Positions 27,104 to 36,066 of a stretch of DNA of 64,000 nt are shown here, piece by piece (position 1 is the stretch's first letter; each line of letters starts with the position of its first letter). The notes under the pieces are model-generated. The model was not told the DNA's origin. It ran no database searches and saw only the letters and a program-made list of their open reading frames with translations. This DNA is from Actinomyces faecalis (GTDB taxonomy: Bacteria > Actinomycetota > Actinomycetes > Actinomycetales > Actinomycetaceae). The DNA lies in the NCBI RefSeq assembly GCF_013184985.2, contig NZ_CP063418.1, forward strand, positions 1,674,001-1,738,000, given 5' to 3'. Made by a program: the position numbers and the translations under genes.

Positions 27104-29472
27104 GGGCCCAGGGTAGCGGCGTCCTGGCCGGCGACGGCGTAGCGTCCCACACGCTCGTCGTCGATCACTCCCTGCCAGTCCATACCGAAGCCGAGTCGAT
27201 AGACGTGGCCGGCCCCGTCCTGGTAGGCCGCGTAGTCGAACGGACGGTCCTCGTCATGGCACTCGACCACCTCCATCGAGGCCGGCAGCGTCAGGGGCAG
27301 TAGTCCGTGCGGGGTCGTACGCCCGCGCAGCAGCTCCCAGACCACCTCCTGCTGGACGCCGAAGTCGATGACGATCGCGTCCGCCAGCGGCTCCACCTCG
27401 GCCATCACCACCGGGTTGTGCATCCGCAGGACCACGACCACCGGCCGCCGGCCCATGATCTGGCGGGCCTGGCGCACCAGCTCCAGGTCACCGGCGTTCG
27501 CCACCTGCGCCCGCTTGCCCCGCACCGAGCGGTCCGGGCAGGACACCTCGCGGAAGTCGCCGGCTGCCAGGGAACGCGCCCTGGCGGCGTTGGCCGTGTA
27601 GGGCCCCCACTGCAGGGAGATCGGCAGGTAGCCGTTGCCCCCGGCCTCACGATCGGCCACGGAGTAGCTCTCGCACAGCGGGGACTCGATGAAGACGACG
27701 GCTGCCTGGGCGTCAGCCGGGTCCTCGACCCGTTCGAAGGCGACCGCACTGGATCGGTAGGGATCGATGTCGCGGGCGGGCTCCGGACAACGCATGAAGC
27801 CCAGGTGCTCCTCGACGTGGCGGCTCGGAACCCACACCCGGGTCGAGGGCTGCGTCAGCGGCAGGACCGGGACGCCCTCGGCGTCGGCGTTCTTGAGCAT
27901 GACGAGGCTGTCACGCTGAGCCTCCAGCCCGGCCTGGACGAAGACCTGGCACCCCACTGTCGCGGTCGAGGCGGCCGGGTCGAGGTAGGGGTTCTCAAAC
28001 AGGCCCGTGCGGAAGAGGACCCGTAGCAGACGCACCGCCGAGGCCTCGAAACGGGCCCGAGCAGCCGCCTCACCGTCACGCTCAGCCAGGATCCGGTAGG
28101 CCTCCAGGACCGGAGCGACCTCACTGTTGCCACCAAACTGGTCCACGCCGTTGTCGATCGCCAGGGCGTGACGCTCAGCGACGCTGAGATCCTCGACCCC
28201 GTAGCAGCGCTGACCGAAATTGCTCATCTCCGGGTCCGGATCAGCCGTGATGCCCCAGTCGGTGCACACGACGCCGTCGAAGCCCTCACCCTCACGCAGC
28301 ATGTCGTGGACGATGACGCGGTGGTAGGAGTTCGCACGTGGCTCCCCGTCGCTCCCGGTGTTGAGCACCCGGCCGTCAGGAGCGCGGTAGCCCGAGGAGA
28401 TGGTGTAGTAAGGCATGACGGCGCTCGCGGTCCCCGTCGGGCCGTCGAGGTCGAAGGCGCCACGGGTGAAGGGGAGCAGGTGCTCCGCCTCGTTGCCTCC
28501 CGGGTAGACGGCGAACTTGCCGAAGCCGTAGTGCGCGTCGCGCCCGGCCTCCCCTGACCCGCCGCCCGGCCAGTGCTTGACCATCGTGGCCACCGATGCC
28601 TGCCCCCAGCCGGTGTCGGCGTAGGAGGGCTCACGCACCGGGAGCCCGAAGGCTGCTCCCTCCTGCTCGTCAGGGGACGCCGTGGTCTGCATGGCGTCGC
28701 ACACAGCGCGGGCGTAGTCCGTCACCAGTGCTGAGCTCGGTCCCCAGGTGTCCCGCAGCCGCATCCACCGCGGGTCGGTGCCCAGGTCGACCTGAGGACC
28801 GAGCGCCGTCGTGATCCCCAGTGCCCGGTACTCCTGGGAGATGATCTCGCCGTACTGGCGTGCGCGCTGCGGGTCAAGCAGCGCCGCCATCCCCATGCCC
28901 TCAGGCCAGCGTGAGACGTCGACGGCGCTGGTCGCGAACTCGGCTCCCGTAGCCTCTCCCGCACCGTGGCGCGGATCGGTGGTGATGGAGACCGGAACGC
29001 CCAGCGGGGTGGACTCAGCCAGGGCCTGCAAGGCGTTGTTCCAGCGTGCCGCCGTGTCGGCCGACTCCAGGGTGATGGCCAGGACGTGGCGGATGTGGTC
29101 GCGGGTAAGCATGCGGGTCTGCTGGTCGGTCAGGGACCATGGTGCCAGCCCGGTCTCGGCAAGAGCGCGTCCGCCGTAGGTGCCGGGGAAGGGGCCGTGG
29201 CCCGGGCTGGGGACGGCCTGGTGGGGTGAGTAGAGCATGAGGCCGGCGATCTGCTCGGTGCTCAGCCGCCCTGCCAGGTCCGCGGCACGCTCGCTCGCGC
29301 TCAGGCGCCAGTCCTCGTAGGGCAGCAGCTCGCCGGTGCGAGCCAGGTCCTTGAACAGGTGCCCGTCCGCCTCGATGACCGGTGCGTCACAGGTGCCGAT
29401 AGTGGGCCCGCCGTCCTGGTGATGAAAGGTCGGGACCTTCTGACTGGCGGTAGCGGCGTCCTGGCTCGTCAC
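27097..29472 (-). CDS. glycoside hydrolase family 3 protein (beta-glucosidase/beta-xylosidase-like)
   Basis: 791 aa, two-domain GH3 enzyme. In the N-terminal barrel, [15 protein letters not shown] and [23 protein letters not shown] (substrate-binding KH motif) are seen, and the catalytic nucleophile is Asp405 in [10 protein letters not shown]. The C-terminal sandwich contains [10 protein letters not shown] and [14 protein letters not shown]. No signal peptide, so it acts on imported oligosaccharides. The GTG at 29472 has an AGGAGG Shine-Dalgarno at 5 nt and is preferred to a GTG at 29517. Substrate specificity cannot be read. No sugar transporter adjoins it; hisD is downstream. Confidence 0.92.
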   Translation of the reverse strand: MTSQDAATASQKVPTFHHQDGGPTIGTCDAPVIEADGHLFKDLARTGELLPYEDWRLSASERAADLAGRLSTEQIAGLMLYSPHQAVPSPGHGPFPGTYGGRALAETGLAPWSLTDQQTRMLTRDHIRHVLAITLESADTAARWNNALQALAESTPLGVPVSITTDPRHGAGEATGAEFATSAVDVSRWPEGMGMAALLDPQRARQYGEIISQEYRALGITTALGPQVDLGTDPRWMRLRDTWGPSSALVTDYARAVCDAMQTTASPDEQEGAAFGLPVREPSYADTGWGQASVATMVKHWPGGGSGEAGRDAHYGFGKFAVYPGGNEAEHLLPFTRGAFDLDGPTGTASAVMPYYTISSGYRAPDGRVLNTGSDGEPRANSYHRVIVHDMLREGEGFDGVVCTDWGITADPDPEMSNFGQRCYGVEDLSVAERHALAIDNGVDQFGGNSEVAPVLEAYRILAERDGEAAARARFEASAVRLLRVLFRTGLFENPYLDPAASTATVGCQVFVQAGLEAQRDSLVMLKNADAEGVPVLPLTQPSTRVWVPSRHVEEHLGFMRCPEPARDIDPYRSSAVAFERVEDPADAQAAVVFIESPLCESYSVADREAGGNGYLPISLQWGPYTANAARARSLAAGDFREVSCPDRSVRGKRAQVANAGDLELVRQARQIMGRRPVVVVLRMHNPVVMAEVEPLADAIVIDFGVQQEVVWELLRGRTTPHGLLPLTLPASMEVVECHDEDRPFDYAAYQDGAGHVYRLGFGMDWQGVIDDERVGRYAVAGQDAATLGPC
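27110..27115 (-). promoter_or_regulatory. -10 element of leaderless hisD promoter, within the 3' end of the GH3 gene
   Basis: TACCCT, six bases (GGGCCC), ATG at 27103 on the minus strand. No Shine-Dalgarno precedes hisD. Confidence 0.45.
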
Positions 29473-29566
29473 GGCGTCCTCCTCAGCGTCTGCGCTGGTC
29501 AGCGTCCCCGACGCCACCGGCGCCGACCCGCGCGAGCTCGCCTGCCGCGCTGGCGGGGCTTAGTCG

Positions 29567-30127
29567 TTAGCTCCTGGCCGAGCCCGGCTGCCTGCCGGCC
29601 GTCCAGGCGCCTGCAGCCAGGACCGCGAGCGCGGCCACCACCGCTGCCGGAGGCACCGACCCGCGAGGTAGGACGGCCAGTCCGGCCCACACCGCCGTCG
29701 TCGCTCCGGCTACCACCAGCCCACGCAGCGCAGCGCGCCTGACCACCGACCACGGCAGGCGGGCGCGTGGCGGCGCCGAGGAGGCCAGCACGAGGCAGGT
29801 GTGGTCGGTGACGAGCGCGAGCGCCACGAGCACGGTGGTCCACGAGGAGACGTCACGGTCACCGAAGAACCAGGCCAGGACCATGACCGCCAGGCTCAGC
29901 AGGCTCCCCTCCTCCGGAGCGACTGCCGTCCACAGCGCGACCACCGCCAGGACCGCCATCAGCAGCGGGAAGGTCCCGGCCACCGCAGCCGCGCCCAGCA
30001 GCACGAGCACTGAGACCCCACGCACCACAGCCTGTGAGGGAGACAGGACCCTCGGCACACGGGCCAGTACCCAGCGGACGGGCCCAGGGCGACGCCCGCG
30101 CCCGGCGGCGCGGCCCCGCGCGCTCAC
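29567..30127 (-). CDS. small membrane protein at the end of the MoxR operon
   Basis: 186 aa with four to five hydrophobic helices (VVRGVSVLVLLGAAAVAGTF, LLMAVLAVVALWTAV, LLSLAVMVLAWFFG, WTTVLVALALVT, and a C-terminal pair) and an Arg-rich cytoplasmic N-terminus. Not recognised beyond being an integral membrane protein. The GTG at 30127 overlaps the DUF58 stop (GTGA). In comparable operons this position often holds a membrane or TgpA-like component, but no transglutaminase domain is present here. Confidence 0.7.
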   Translation of the reverse strand: MSARGRAAGRGRRPGPVRWVLARVPRVLSPSQAVVRGVSVLVLLGAAAVAGTFPLLMAVLAVVALWTAVAPEEGSLLSLAVMVLAWFFGDRDVSSWTTVLVALALVTDHTCLVLASSAPPRARLPWSVVRRAALRGLVVAGATTAVWAGLAVLPRGSVPPAAVVAALAVLAAGAWTAGRQPGSARS

Positions 30128-31395
30128 GCGCCGCTCCTGGGACGCGACATCGCTGTCAGCGCGGTGTCCAGCGTGCCCGGGCCCCGCCAGGACACGACGG
30201 CGACCCCCCGGTGCGCCAGGGCAGCGACAGCGCGCTCCCGCTCCAGCTCGAGCACCTGGCGGGCGGCGTGCTCGACGCTGCTGAGCCCTCCCGGGTCGGA
30301 CAGGTCCGGAGCGGTGTCGACGACGAGGACGTCCAGCCCGGAGGCAGCCTGCTGAGCCGCCAGCTCGACCACCTGCGTCTCGGTCAGCGGGCTGAGGACC
30401 ACCACGAGGCTTCCCGGCGGGGTGGACAGACGCGGGCGGCGTGAGGCGGGGGTACGGTCTGATCCCGGGCGTAGGCGTCCTAGGGTGCCCAGGACCCGCA
30501 GGTAGTGGCGACGCCCGTGTCCTACCGGCACCGGCGTCGTCACCGCCCCCATCACCCGCAGCCCGATTCTGTCCCCGGTGCGCAGGCACCAGGCTGCGAC
30601 CGACGAGGCGGCGTGAACCGTCCGGCTCAGGCTGCCCTCGTCCTGCTCCGAGGCCGCAGGGACGTCCGCGAAGGCGTCGACGACGAGGAGGACCTGGGTG
30701 TCGGCCTGAGCATAGGTCGTGCGCACGTGGAGCCGCCCTGTGCGCACCGAGGTCGGCCAGTGCACGAGACGAGGTCGGTCACCGGGCTGGAAGAGGCGGA
30801 TGTCGTTGAACTCCGAGCCCTCCCCTGCGTGCCGTGCACCGTGGAGCCCGAGCATCCGCGAGGGGCGTGGTACCGGGGCGTCGGAGGCGAACGCCCCGGG
30901 CGCTGGCGCGACGGTCAGCTCGATGGGGCGGCGGGCGAGCCAGCGGCTGTCAAAGGCACCCCACACGCTGCGCAGGTGATGCTCGCCGTCACCGACCCGC
31001 GCCGGCCCCCAGCGCACGGGCTGGACGAGGAACGAGCCCTCGTCCGCGCCGCCGCGTACCAGTGCCGCCCGCGCCTGCGGCCGCAGACGCAGACCGTGCG
31101 TGGCGCCGAGGTCGTGGCCCACGGTCTCAGCGCCATGAGCGTCACTGGTGCGTACGCGTACCGTCACCGCCTGGCCCTCGACCAGGTCAGCACCCTGCCC
31201 CTGGACCTGGGTCACCGGACGGCTGCACGGACGGCACGCTTGTCCCCAGCAGGCAATGAGAAGGAACGGGGTCGCCAGCACCGCCAGGTCAGGCCGGTGC
31301 CCGACGACGGCGAGCAGCGCCAGGCCGAGACCTCCGACGAGGGCACGTAGGTGGAGCGCCGTGGGCCTCCACGCCCCGGTACCCTGCTGCGTCAC
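30124..31395 (-). CDS. DUF58 domain-containing protein
   Basis: 423 aa. Two N-terminal membrane helices (about residues 15-60, LVGGLGLALLAVVGHRPDLAVLATPFLLIA) are followed by a beta-rich stretch and the DUF58 domain: GEGSEFNDIRLFQPGDRPRLVHWPTSVRTGRLHVRTTYAQ, then VLLVVDAFADVP, a VWA-like strand and metal-site region. DUF58 proteins pair with MoxR AAA+ ATPases. The GTG start overlaps the moxR stop (GTGA). Cysteines CWGQACRPCSRP after helix 2 are unusual. Biological role not defined. Confidence 0.88.
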   Translation of the reverse strand: MTQQGTGAWRPTALHLRALVGGLGLALLAVVGHRPDLAVLATPFLLIACWGQACRPCSRPVTQVQGQGADLVEGQAVTVRVRTSDAHGAETVGHDLGATHGLRLRPQARAALVRGGADEGSFLVQPVRWGPARVGDGEHHLRSVWGAFDSRWLARRPIELTVAPAPGAFASDAPVPRPSRMLGLHGARHAGEGSEFNDIRLFQPGDRPRLVHWPTSVRTGRLHVRTTYAQADTQVLLVVDAFADVPAASEQDEGSLSRTVHAASSVAAWCLRTGDRIGLRVMGAVTTPVPVGHGRRHYLRVLGTLGRLRPGSDRTPASRRPRLSTPPGSLVVVLSPLTETQVVELAAQQAASGLDVLVVDTAPDLSDPGGLSSVEHAARQVLELERERAVAALAHRGVAVVSWRGPGTLDTALTAMSRPRSGA

Positions 31396-32378
31396 TGGCC
31401 GGCCCCGGGTACAGGAGTAGTCGCCAGGACCTGGGTGACGACGTCTCGTCCACTGATCGAGCTCATCCACAGCTCGGGCCGGATGGACAGGCGGTGAGCC
31501 AGGGCCGCGACCGCCACGTGCTTGACGTCCTCGGGCGTGACGTAGTCACGGCCGCGGACCACGGCCAGGCCGCGAGCGGCGGTGACGAGCGCGAGTGAGC
31601 CGCGGGGCGAGGCCCCCACGGACACCGCCTCGTGCTCACGAGTGGCCGAGGCCAGCGCCACGCAGTAGCGGCCGACCGACTCCTCGACCTCGACGTCCTC
31701 CACCGCCAGCTGGGCTGCCCGCAGGCTGGCGGCGTCGGTGACCTGGGGCACGACCTGCTCCTCCTGCCGGCGCCCGAGCCGGCGAGCAAGGACCTCCCAC
31801 TCCTGGTCGGCGCTGGGGTAGCCGAAGGACAGGCGCAGCAGGAAGCGGTCAAGCTGGGCCTCAGGGAGCTGGTAGGTCCCCTCGTACTCCACCGGGTTCG
31901 CGGTAGCGATGACGTGGAAGGGCTGGGGCAGCGGGAAGGTCGTGCCCTCAACCGTCACCTGCCGCTCCTGCATCGCCTCCAGGAGAGCCGCCTGGGTCTT
32001 GGGAGGGGTCCGATTGACCTCGTCGGCCAGCAGCAGGCCGGTGAACAGCGGTCCGGCACGGAAGCTGAACTCACCGCGCTTCTGGTCGAACAGGAAGGAA
32101 CCAGTCAGGTCCGAGGGCAGGAGGTCGGGGGTGAACTGGGCGCGCGTGAAGTCCAGCCCGAGGGCCTGGGCGAAGGAGCGGGCCGTCAGGGTCTTGCCCA
32201 GCCCCGGGTAGTCCTCCAGAAGGACGTGACCTCCGGCCAGCACACCGGCCAGGATAAGCTCCAGCTCCTCGGGGTTGCCGACGACGGCACGGGTCACCGA
32301 GCTCAGGACCTCCCCGGCCAGGGCGGAGACCTGCGCAGCAGAAAGCGCCTGGGGCGTCGTCGAGTCGCTCGTGGTCAT
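31392..32378 (-). CDS. MoxR family AAA+ ATPase
   Basis: 328 aa. Walker A is in LLEDYPGLGKTLTARSFAQ (about residues 50-68), Walker B in GLLLADEVNRTPPKTQAALLEAMQERQVTVEG, sensor 1 in VIATANPVEYEGTYQLPEAQLDRF, and the C-terminal lid has SPRGSLALVTAARGLAVVRGRDYVTPEDV. MoxR ATPases are thought to be chaperone-like factors for partner proteins with VWA folds, here the DUF58 product. ATG at 32378 overlaps the preceding stop (ATGA). Confidence 0.94.
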   Translation of the reverse strand: MTTSDSTTPQALSAAQVSALAGEVLSSVTRAVVGNPEELELILAGVLAGGHVLLEDYPGLGKTLTARSFAQALGLDFTRAQFTPDLLPSDLTGSFLFDQKRGEFSFRAGPLFTGLLLADEVNRTPPKTQAALLEAMQERQVTVEGTTFPLPQPFHVIATANPVEYEGTYQLPEAQLDRFLLRLSFGYPSADQEWEVLARRLGRRQEEQVVPQVTDAASLRAAQLAVEDVEVEESVGRYCVALASATREHEAVSVGASPRGSLALVTAARGLAVVRGRDYVTPEDVKHVAVAALAHRLSIRPELWMSSISGRDVVTQVLATTPVPGAGQ

Positions 32379-32848
32379 AGGGACTGGATCCTCTCGATCA
32401 GGCGGATAAGGTCGCGGTCGGTACGGGGAGCAGGGGTGGTGCCACTCACCAGGTCCCACAGGTCCTCTCCCAGAAGGGCACGGGCACGGCGCGGATCGTC
32501 CTCGACGTCAACCGCGTGCCTCTCACGCAGGCGGTCGCGCGTGAGCTGAGCAAGATGCGGACGCACGCCGCTGTCCCAGCCCCGTGACGAGGTCGCGTCG
32601 CGCAGGAGCCAGGTCAGCGTCGACAGGCGCCGGTCCGTGGGCACCAGTGGTGGTGCCGCAGGCTCGGTCACTGGGAAGGCGGGCGGACTGGGGTCGACGC
32701 GTGTCAGGAGCGCGGTGCCCAGGAGGACAAGCGGGACCGCGAGCGCGATGACAGGGTGAAAACGGACACCGATGAGGCCAAGTGCCCACAAGGCGGCCCA
32801 GCCCACGAGGGTGGCGGCGAGGGCTGCACGGAGGCTGAGAGTCCTCAT
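32375..32848 (-). CDS. unknown membrane protein in the MoxR operon
   Basis: 157 aa with two closely spaced N-terminal helices (about residues 8-28 and 31-49) and a soluble, charged C-terminal region rich in Arg and Asp. No recognised domain. ATGA-type overlaps with both neighbours show it is a true operon member between the DUF4129 gene and moxR. Confidence 0.7.
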   Translation of the reverse strand: MRTLSLRAALAATLVGWAALWALGLIGVRFHPVIALAVPLVLLGTALLTRVDPSPPAFPVTEPAAPPLVPTDRRLSTLTWLLRDATSSRGWDSGVRPHLAQLTRDRLRERHAVDVEDDPRRARALLGEDLWDLVSGTTPAPRTDRDLIRLIERIQSL

Positions 32849-33591
32849 CGCTGCCTCACCTCGCTGCGCGCCGCCTCGTCAGGCTCCGGCACCGGCCTGC
32901 CGCTCAGGCCGAGAGCAGCATGAACCTGCTCCAGGTCCCAGCGGGCCTGGTCTCGCGCGTCCTCGGCCAGCTCGTGGGAGGAGAATCGAGCCTCACGGTA
33001 GAGGGCGGCGAGGTCCCGGATCGCTGTGGCCGGCACCTCTCGCTGTGCCAGGACACGGAGGACCAGCTCCGCGGAGGTCTCGTGGGGTCGTGTCCCCACA
33101 CCCGCCTCGGTGACGTCTCGTTCCAGCTGCATCCAGGCTGCCACGATGGCGTTGGCCGGGCTTCCGTGCTGGAGCGCCGTCACCTGCCGCGCGGCCTGGC
33201 TCGGGCTCAGGAGGGCGAGGTCCGGACCGAGGCCCTCGGCCTGCACGTCAACGGGAACCGGCCGGAGGCGTCGCAGGCGTACGAGGAGGAAGCGCACAAG
33301 TCGCCAGATCGCCAGGCAGGCAAGCACGCCGGCAACGAGCACAGCCATGACGACCAGGGCCTCGACCCACCACGACGTCCCGGTACCGTGCGGCAGGTCT
33401 GGTGGGGTCGCGGGCTGGAGGGGCGGGACTGTGGCCGTGGGTGCTGAGGCAGGCTGCGGCCTCGTGGATGCTGAGCCGGTCACCACCAGCGGCGCGGTGT
33501 CCGTTGAGGCCCATGCCACCAGGACCACGGCGAGGACGCCGGCGCACAGGACTAACCGACGCCACGTCGTCGTGGAGGCCCCTGGTTCCAT
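32845..33591 (-). CDS. DUF4129 domain-containing membrane protein
   Basis: 248 aa, first gene of the MoxR operon. One helix near the N-terminus (LVLCAGVLAVVLVAWA), a Pro/Ala/Thr-rich extracytoplasmic linker, a second helix (WWVEALVVMAVLVAGVLACLAIW), then a cytoplasmic DUF4129 region with NAIVAAWMQLERDVTEAGVGTRPHETSAELVLRVL and LAALYREARFSSHELAEDARDQA. This C-terminal region is typical of proteins linked to transglutaminase/MoxR clusters. The ATG at 33591 has AGGAG at 5 nt; a GTG at 33606 has none. Confidence 0.85.
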   Translation of the reverse strand: MEPGASTTTWRRLVLCAGVLAVVLVAWASTDTAPLVVTGSASTRPQPASAPTATVPPLQPATPPDLPHGTGTSWWVEALVVMAVLVAGVLACLAIWRLVRFLLVRLRRLRPVPVDVQAEGLGPDLALLSPSQAARQVTALQHGSPANAIVAAWMQLERDVTEAGVGTRPHETSAELVLRVLAQREVPATAIRDLAALYREARFSSHELAEDARDQARWDLEQVHAALGLSGRPVPEPDEAARSEVRQR

Positions 33592-33616
33592 CCTCGCTCC
33601 TGTCACTCAAGCGTCA

Positions 33617-33622
33617 ATTTTA
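33617..33622 (-). promoter_or_regulatory. candidate -10 element for the MoxR operon
   Basis: TAAAAT on the minus strand, five of six matches to TATAAT and rare in this GC-rich DNA, 25 bp before the DUF4129 start. The -35 region lies in the adjacent inverted repeat and is weak. Confidence 0.4.
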
Positions 33623-33631
33623 GAAGCATCC

Positions 33632-33700
33632 CGAGTGTGTGCGGGTGCGACCGAATGAGTATCTGAAAGCTCTTCATTCGGTCGCACCCGCACACGCTCG
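33632..33700 (-). terminator. 27-bp inverted repeat; probable terminator after the GH31 gene
   Basis: Arms 33632-33658 and 33674-33700 are complementary over 27 bp with one mismatch, and the loop is 15 nt. It begins 20 bp after the GH31 stop. No U-run. The length is unusual for a terminator, so it may have another role as well. Confidence 0.6.
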
Positions 33701-33720
33701 GCCCCTGTCTCAGCCCAGCT

Positions 33721-36003
33721 TCAGCTCAGGGTGAGCTCCACAGTCGTCTCGCCCTCGCCGTCAACCCGCTGGCCACCGCTCACCAACGACCAGGCGCCGT
33801 CCAGGCCCTTCGCCGTGGCACGCAGGAGCTCGCCCTGCCGCACCACCCGGATCGAGGCCTCCTCGAAGCCGTCGTGAGCCGGCACCGTGACCACGCGCTC
33901 AGCGCCCTCAGCCAGCGCCTCGACCCGGACGGTCAGGCCCTCGCGCCAGTCCTCCTCCGGTCGGGTGATGCTGCCTGCCAGCGGCAGCGCAGCACCCTGG
34001 CGCACGTACAGCGGCAGGGTCTCCACGCCGTGGGTCTCGTGGACCCACCGCGGGCCCTGGACGCTCTGGCCGGTCCAGTAGGAGGTCCACGTGCCCTCGG
34101 GCAGGTAGACGTCCACCTCGCCCTCGGCGTCCATGACCGGGGCGACCAGGAGGTCGGAGCCGAGCATGTACTGCGTGTCCACGTCCCAGGCCCCGCGGTC
34201 CTGCGGGAACTCCAGGAACATCGAGCGCATCATCGGCGTCCCGGTCTCGTGGGCCTCACGGGCAGCGGCATAGAGATAGGGCATAAGCCCCAGGCGCAGG
34301 TTGATGAAGCGACGCGCCACGTCCACCGACTCCTCGTCGAAGGCCCACGGCACTCGCACCGAGCTCGAGCCGTGCAGGCGGGCGTGGGAGGACAGCAGGC
34401 CGAAGGCCAGCCAGCGCTTGAACACGCCCGGGTCCGGGGTGCCCTCGAAGCCACCGATGTCGTGGCTCCAGTAGCCGAACCCCGAGCTGGTCAGCGACAG
34501 CCCGCCGCGCAGGGTCTCCCCCATCGACGCGTAGGTCGACTCGTTGTCCCCGCCCCAGTGGACCGGGAGCTGCTGCCCACCAGCGGTGGCCGAGCGGGCG
34601 AAGAGGACGGCCTCGCCCTCACCACGTACCTCGGTCAGCAGGTCGAAGACCGTGCGGTTGTACAGGTGGGTGTAGTAGTTGTGCATCCGCTCGGGGTCCG
34701 ATCCGTCGTGCCAGGCGATGTCACGGACGGGAATGCGTTCGCCGAAGTCGGTCTTGAAGCAGTCCACCCCCGTCTCCAGCAGCCCGGCGAGCCTGGAGCG
34801 GTACCAGGCCACGGCGTCGGGGTTGGTGAAGTCCACCAGCGCCATACCGGCCTGCCACAGGTCTGTCTGCCAGACGTCCCCGCTCGTGGTGCGCACGAGG
34901 TAGCCCTTGGCCGCTCCCTCGGCGAACAGCGTCGAGCGCTGGGCGATGTAGGGGTTGATCCACACGCAGATCTTCAGGCCCTTGGCCTTCATGCGCTCCA
35001 GCATCCCTGCCGGGTCCGGGAAGGTGGCTGGGTCCCACTCGAAGTCAGACCAGTGGAAGCCTCGCATCCAGAAGCAGTCGAAGTGGAAGACGCTCAGCGG
35101 CAGGTCACGCTCGGCCATGCCGTCCACGAAGCCGGTCACGGTCTGCTCGTCGTAGGAGGTCGTGAAGGAGGTCGTCAGCCACAGGCCGAAGGACCAGGTC
35201 GGCACCATCGGGGCCCTGCCGGTCAGGGCCGTGTAGCGGCGCAGCACCTCCTGAGGGGTGGGGCCGTCGATGACGTAGTAGGTCAGGGACTCTCCCTCGA
35301 CGGAGAACTGGGTCCGGGTGGTCAGCTCACTGCCCACCTCGAAGGAGACCCCGCCCGTGTTGTCCACGAAGACGCCGTAGCCGGCGGTGGTGAGGTAGAA
35401 GGGGACGTTCTTGTAGGCCTGCTCGGAGGCGGTACCGCCGTCCTCGTTCCAGATGTCGATGCTCTGGCCGTTCTTGGTCAGGGCCCCGAAACGCTCGCCC
35501 AGGCCGTAGACCCGCTCCCCGGGTCGCAGGCTCAGCTGCTCACGCATGTAGGTCTGTCCGTCCGGGGCCACGACGTGTGCCACGGCCCGGGGCGGCGAGC
35601 TCGTCAGGTCCTTGCCGGCGTGGGTGAAGCGGGCGGTCCAGTCCTGCCCCTCCTCCAGGTGGACGGCCAGGTCCCCGGCACGCAGGGTCAGTCCCTCTCC
35701 CTCGGTCTCGACGACGCCGGGGTATCCCGGCTCGCTGGTGACCTCGAAGTGGGGGCCAGGGTCACGTCGGCCGGCGTGGTTGACGAGCGAGACCTTGATG
35801 ACGCCGTCGGCCACGGCGGTGAAGGTGGCCGTCAGCAGGGGGTTGTTGAGCGTGTCGCCGCGGCCGGTGACAGGCCGGACCGGGGCGTAGGCACGCAGCG
35901 CGACGGCGCCGTCGTCCGTGGTCCGGCCCAGGTCGAGCAGGCCCCGAGCCTTCTCGACCTGGTAGCCCTCGCGGTCGAGCCAGTATCCGTTGGAGAACTT
36001 CAT
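33721..36003 (-). CDS. GH31 alpha-xylosidase (YicI type)
   Basis: 760 aa, cytosolic. N-terminal MKFSNGYWLDREGYQ and the overall layout follow E. coli YicI (772 aa). The nucleophile is Asp418 in CFKTDFGERIP and the acid/base is Asp486 in VHWGGDNES; WIDPYIAQR-like WINPYIAQRSTLF and YWSHDIGGFEG are also conserved. KTDFGE rather than the alpha-glucosidase WIDMNE pattern supports alpha-xylosidase. An AAGGA Shine-Dalgarno precedes the ATG. It is last in an operon of binding protein and two permeases, so it likely cleaves imported alpha-xylosides such as isoprimeverose or xyloglucan fragments. Confidence 0.9.
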   Translation of the reverse strand: MKFSNGYWLDREGYQVEKARGLLDLGRTTDDGAVALRAYAPVRPVTGRGDTLNNPLLTATFTAVADGVIKVSLVNHAGRRDPGPHFEVTSEPGYPGVVETEGEGLTLRAGDLAVHLEEGQDWTARFTHAGKDLTSSPPRAVAHVVAPDGQTYMREQLSLRPGERVYGLGERFGALTKNGQSIDIWNEDGGTASEQAYKNVPFYLTTAGYGVFVDNTGGVSFEVGSELTTRTQFSVEGESLTYYVIDGPTPQEVLRRYTALTGRAPMVPTWSFGLWLTTSFTTSYDEQTVTGFVDGMAERDLPLSVFHFDCFWMRGFHWSDFEWDPATFPDPAGMLERMKAKGLKICVWINPYIAQRSTLFAEGAAKGYLVRTTSGDVWQTDLWQAGMALVDFTNPDAVAWYRSRLAGLLETGVDCFKTDFGERIPVRDIAWHDGSDPERMHNYYTHLYNRTVFDLLTEVRGEGEAVLFARSATAGGQQLPVHWGGDNESTYASMGETLRGGLSLTSSGFGYWSHDIGGFEGTPDPGVFKRWLAFGLLSSHARLHGSSSVRVPWAFDEESVDVARRFINLRLGLMPYLYAAAREAHETGTPMMRSMFLEFPQDRGAWDVDTQYMLGSDLLVAPVMDAEGEVDVYLPEGTWTSYWTGQSVQGPRWVHETHGVETLPLYVRQGAALPLAGSITRPEEDWREGLTVRVEALAEGAERVVTVPAHDGFEEASIRVVRQGELLRATAKGLDGAWSLVSGGQRVDGEGETTVELTLS

Positions 36004-36066
36004 GAGGTGTCCTTGGTGTCAGTGTGAGAGCGACGCTCAGGGGCGTCAGGGAGGTGAGGAGCCGTC

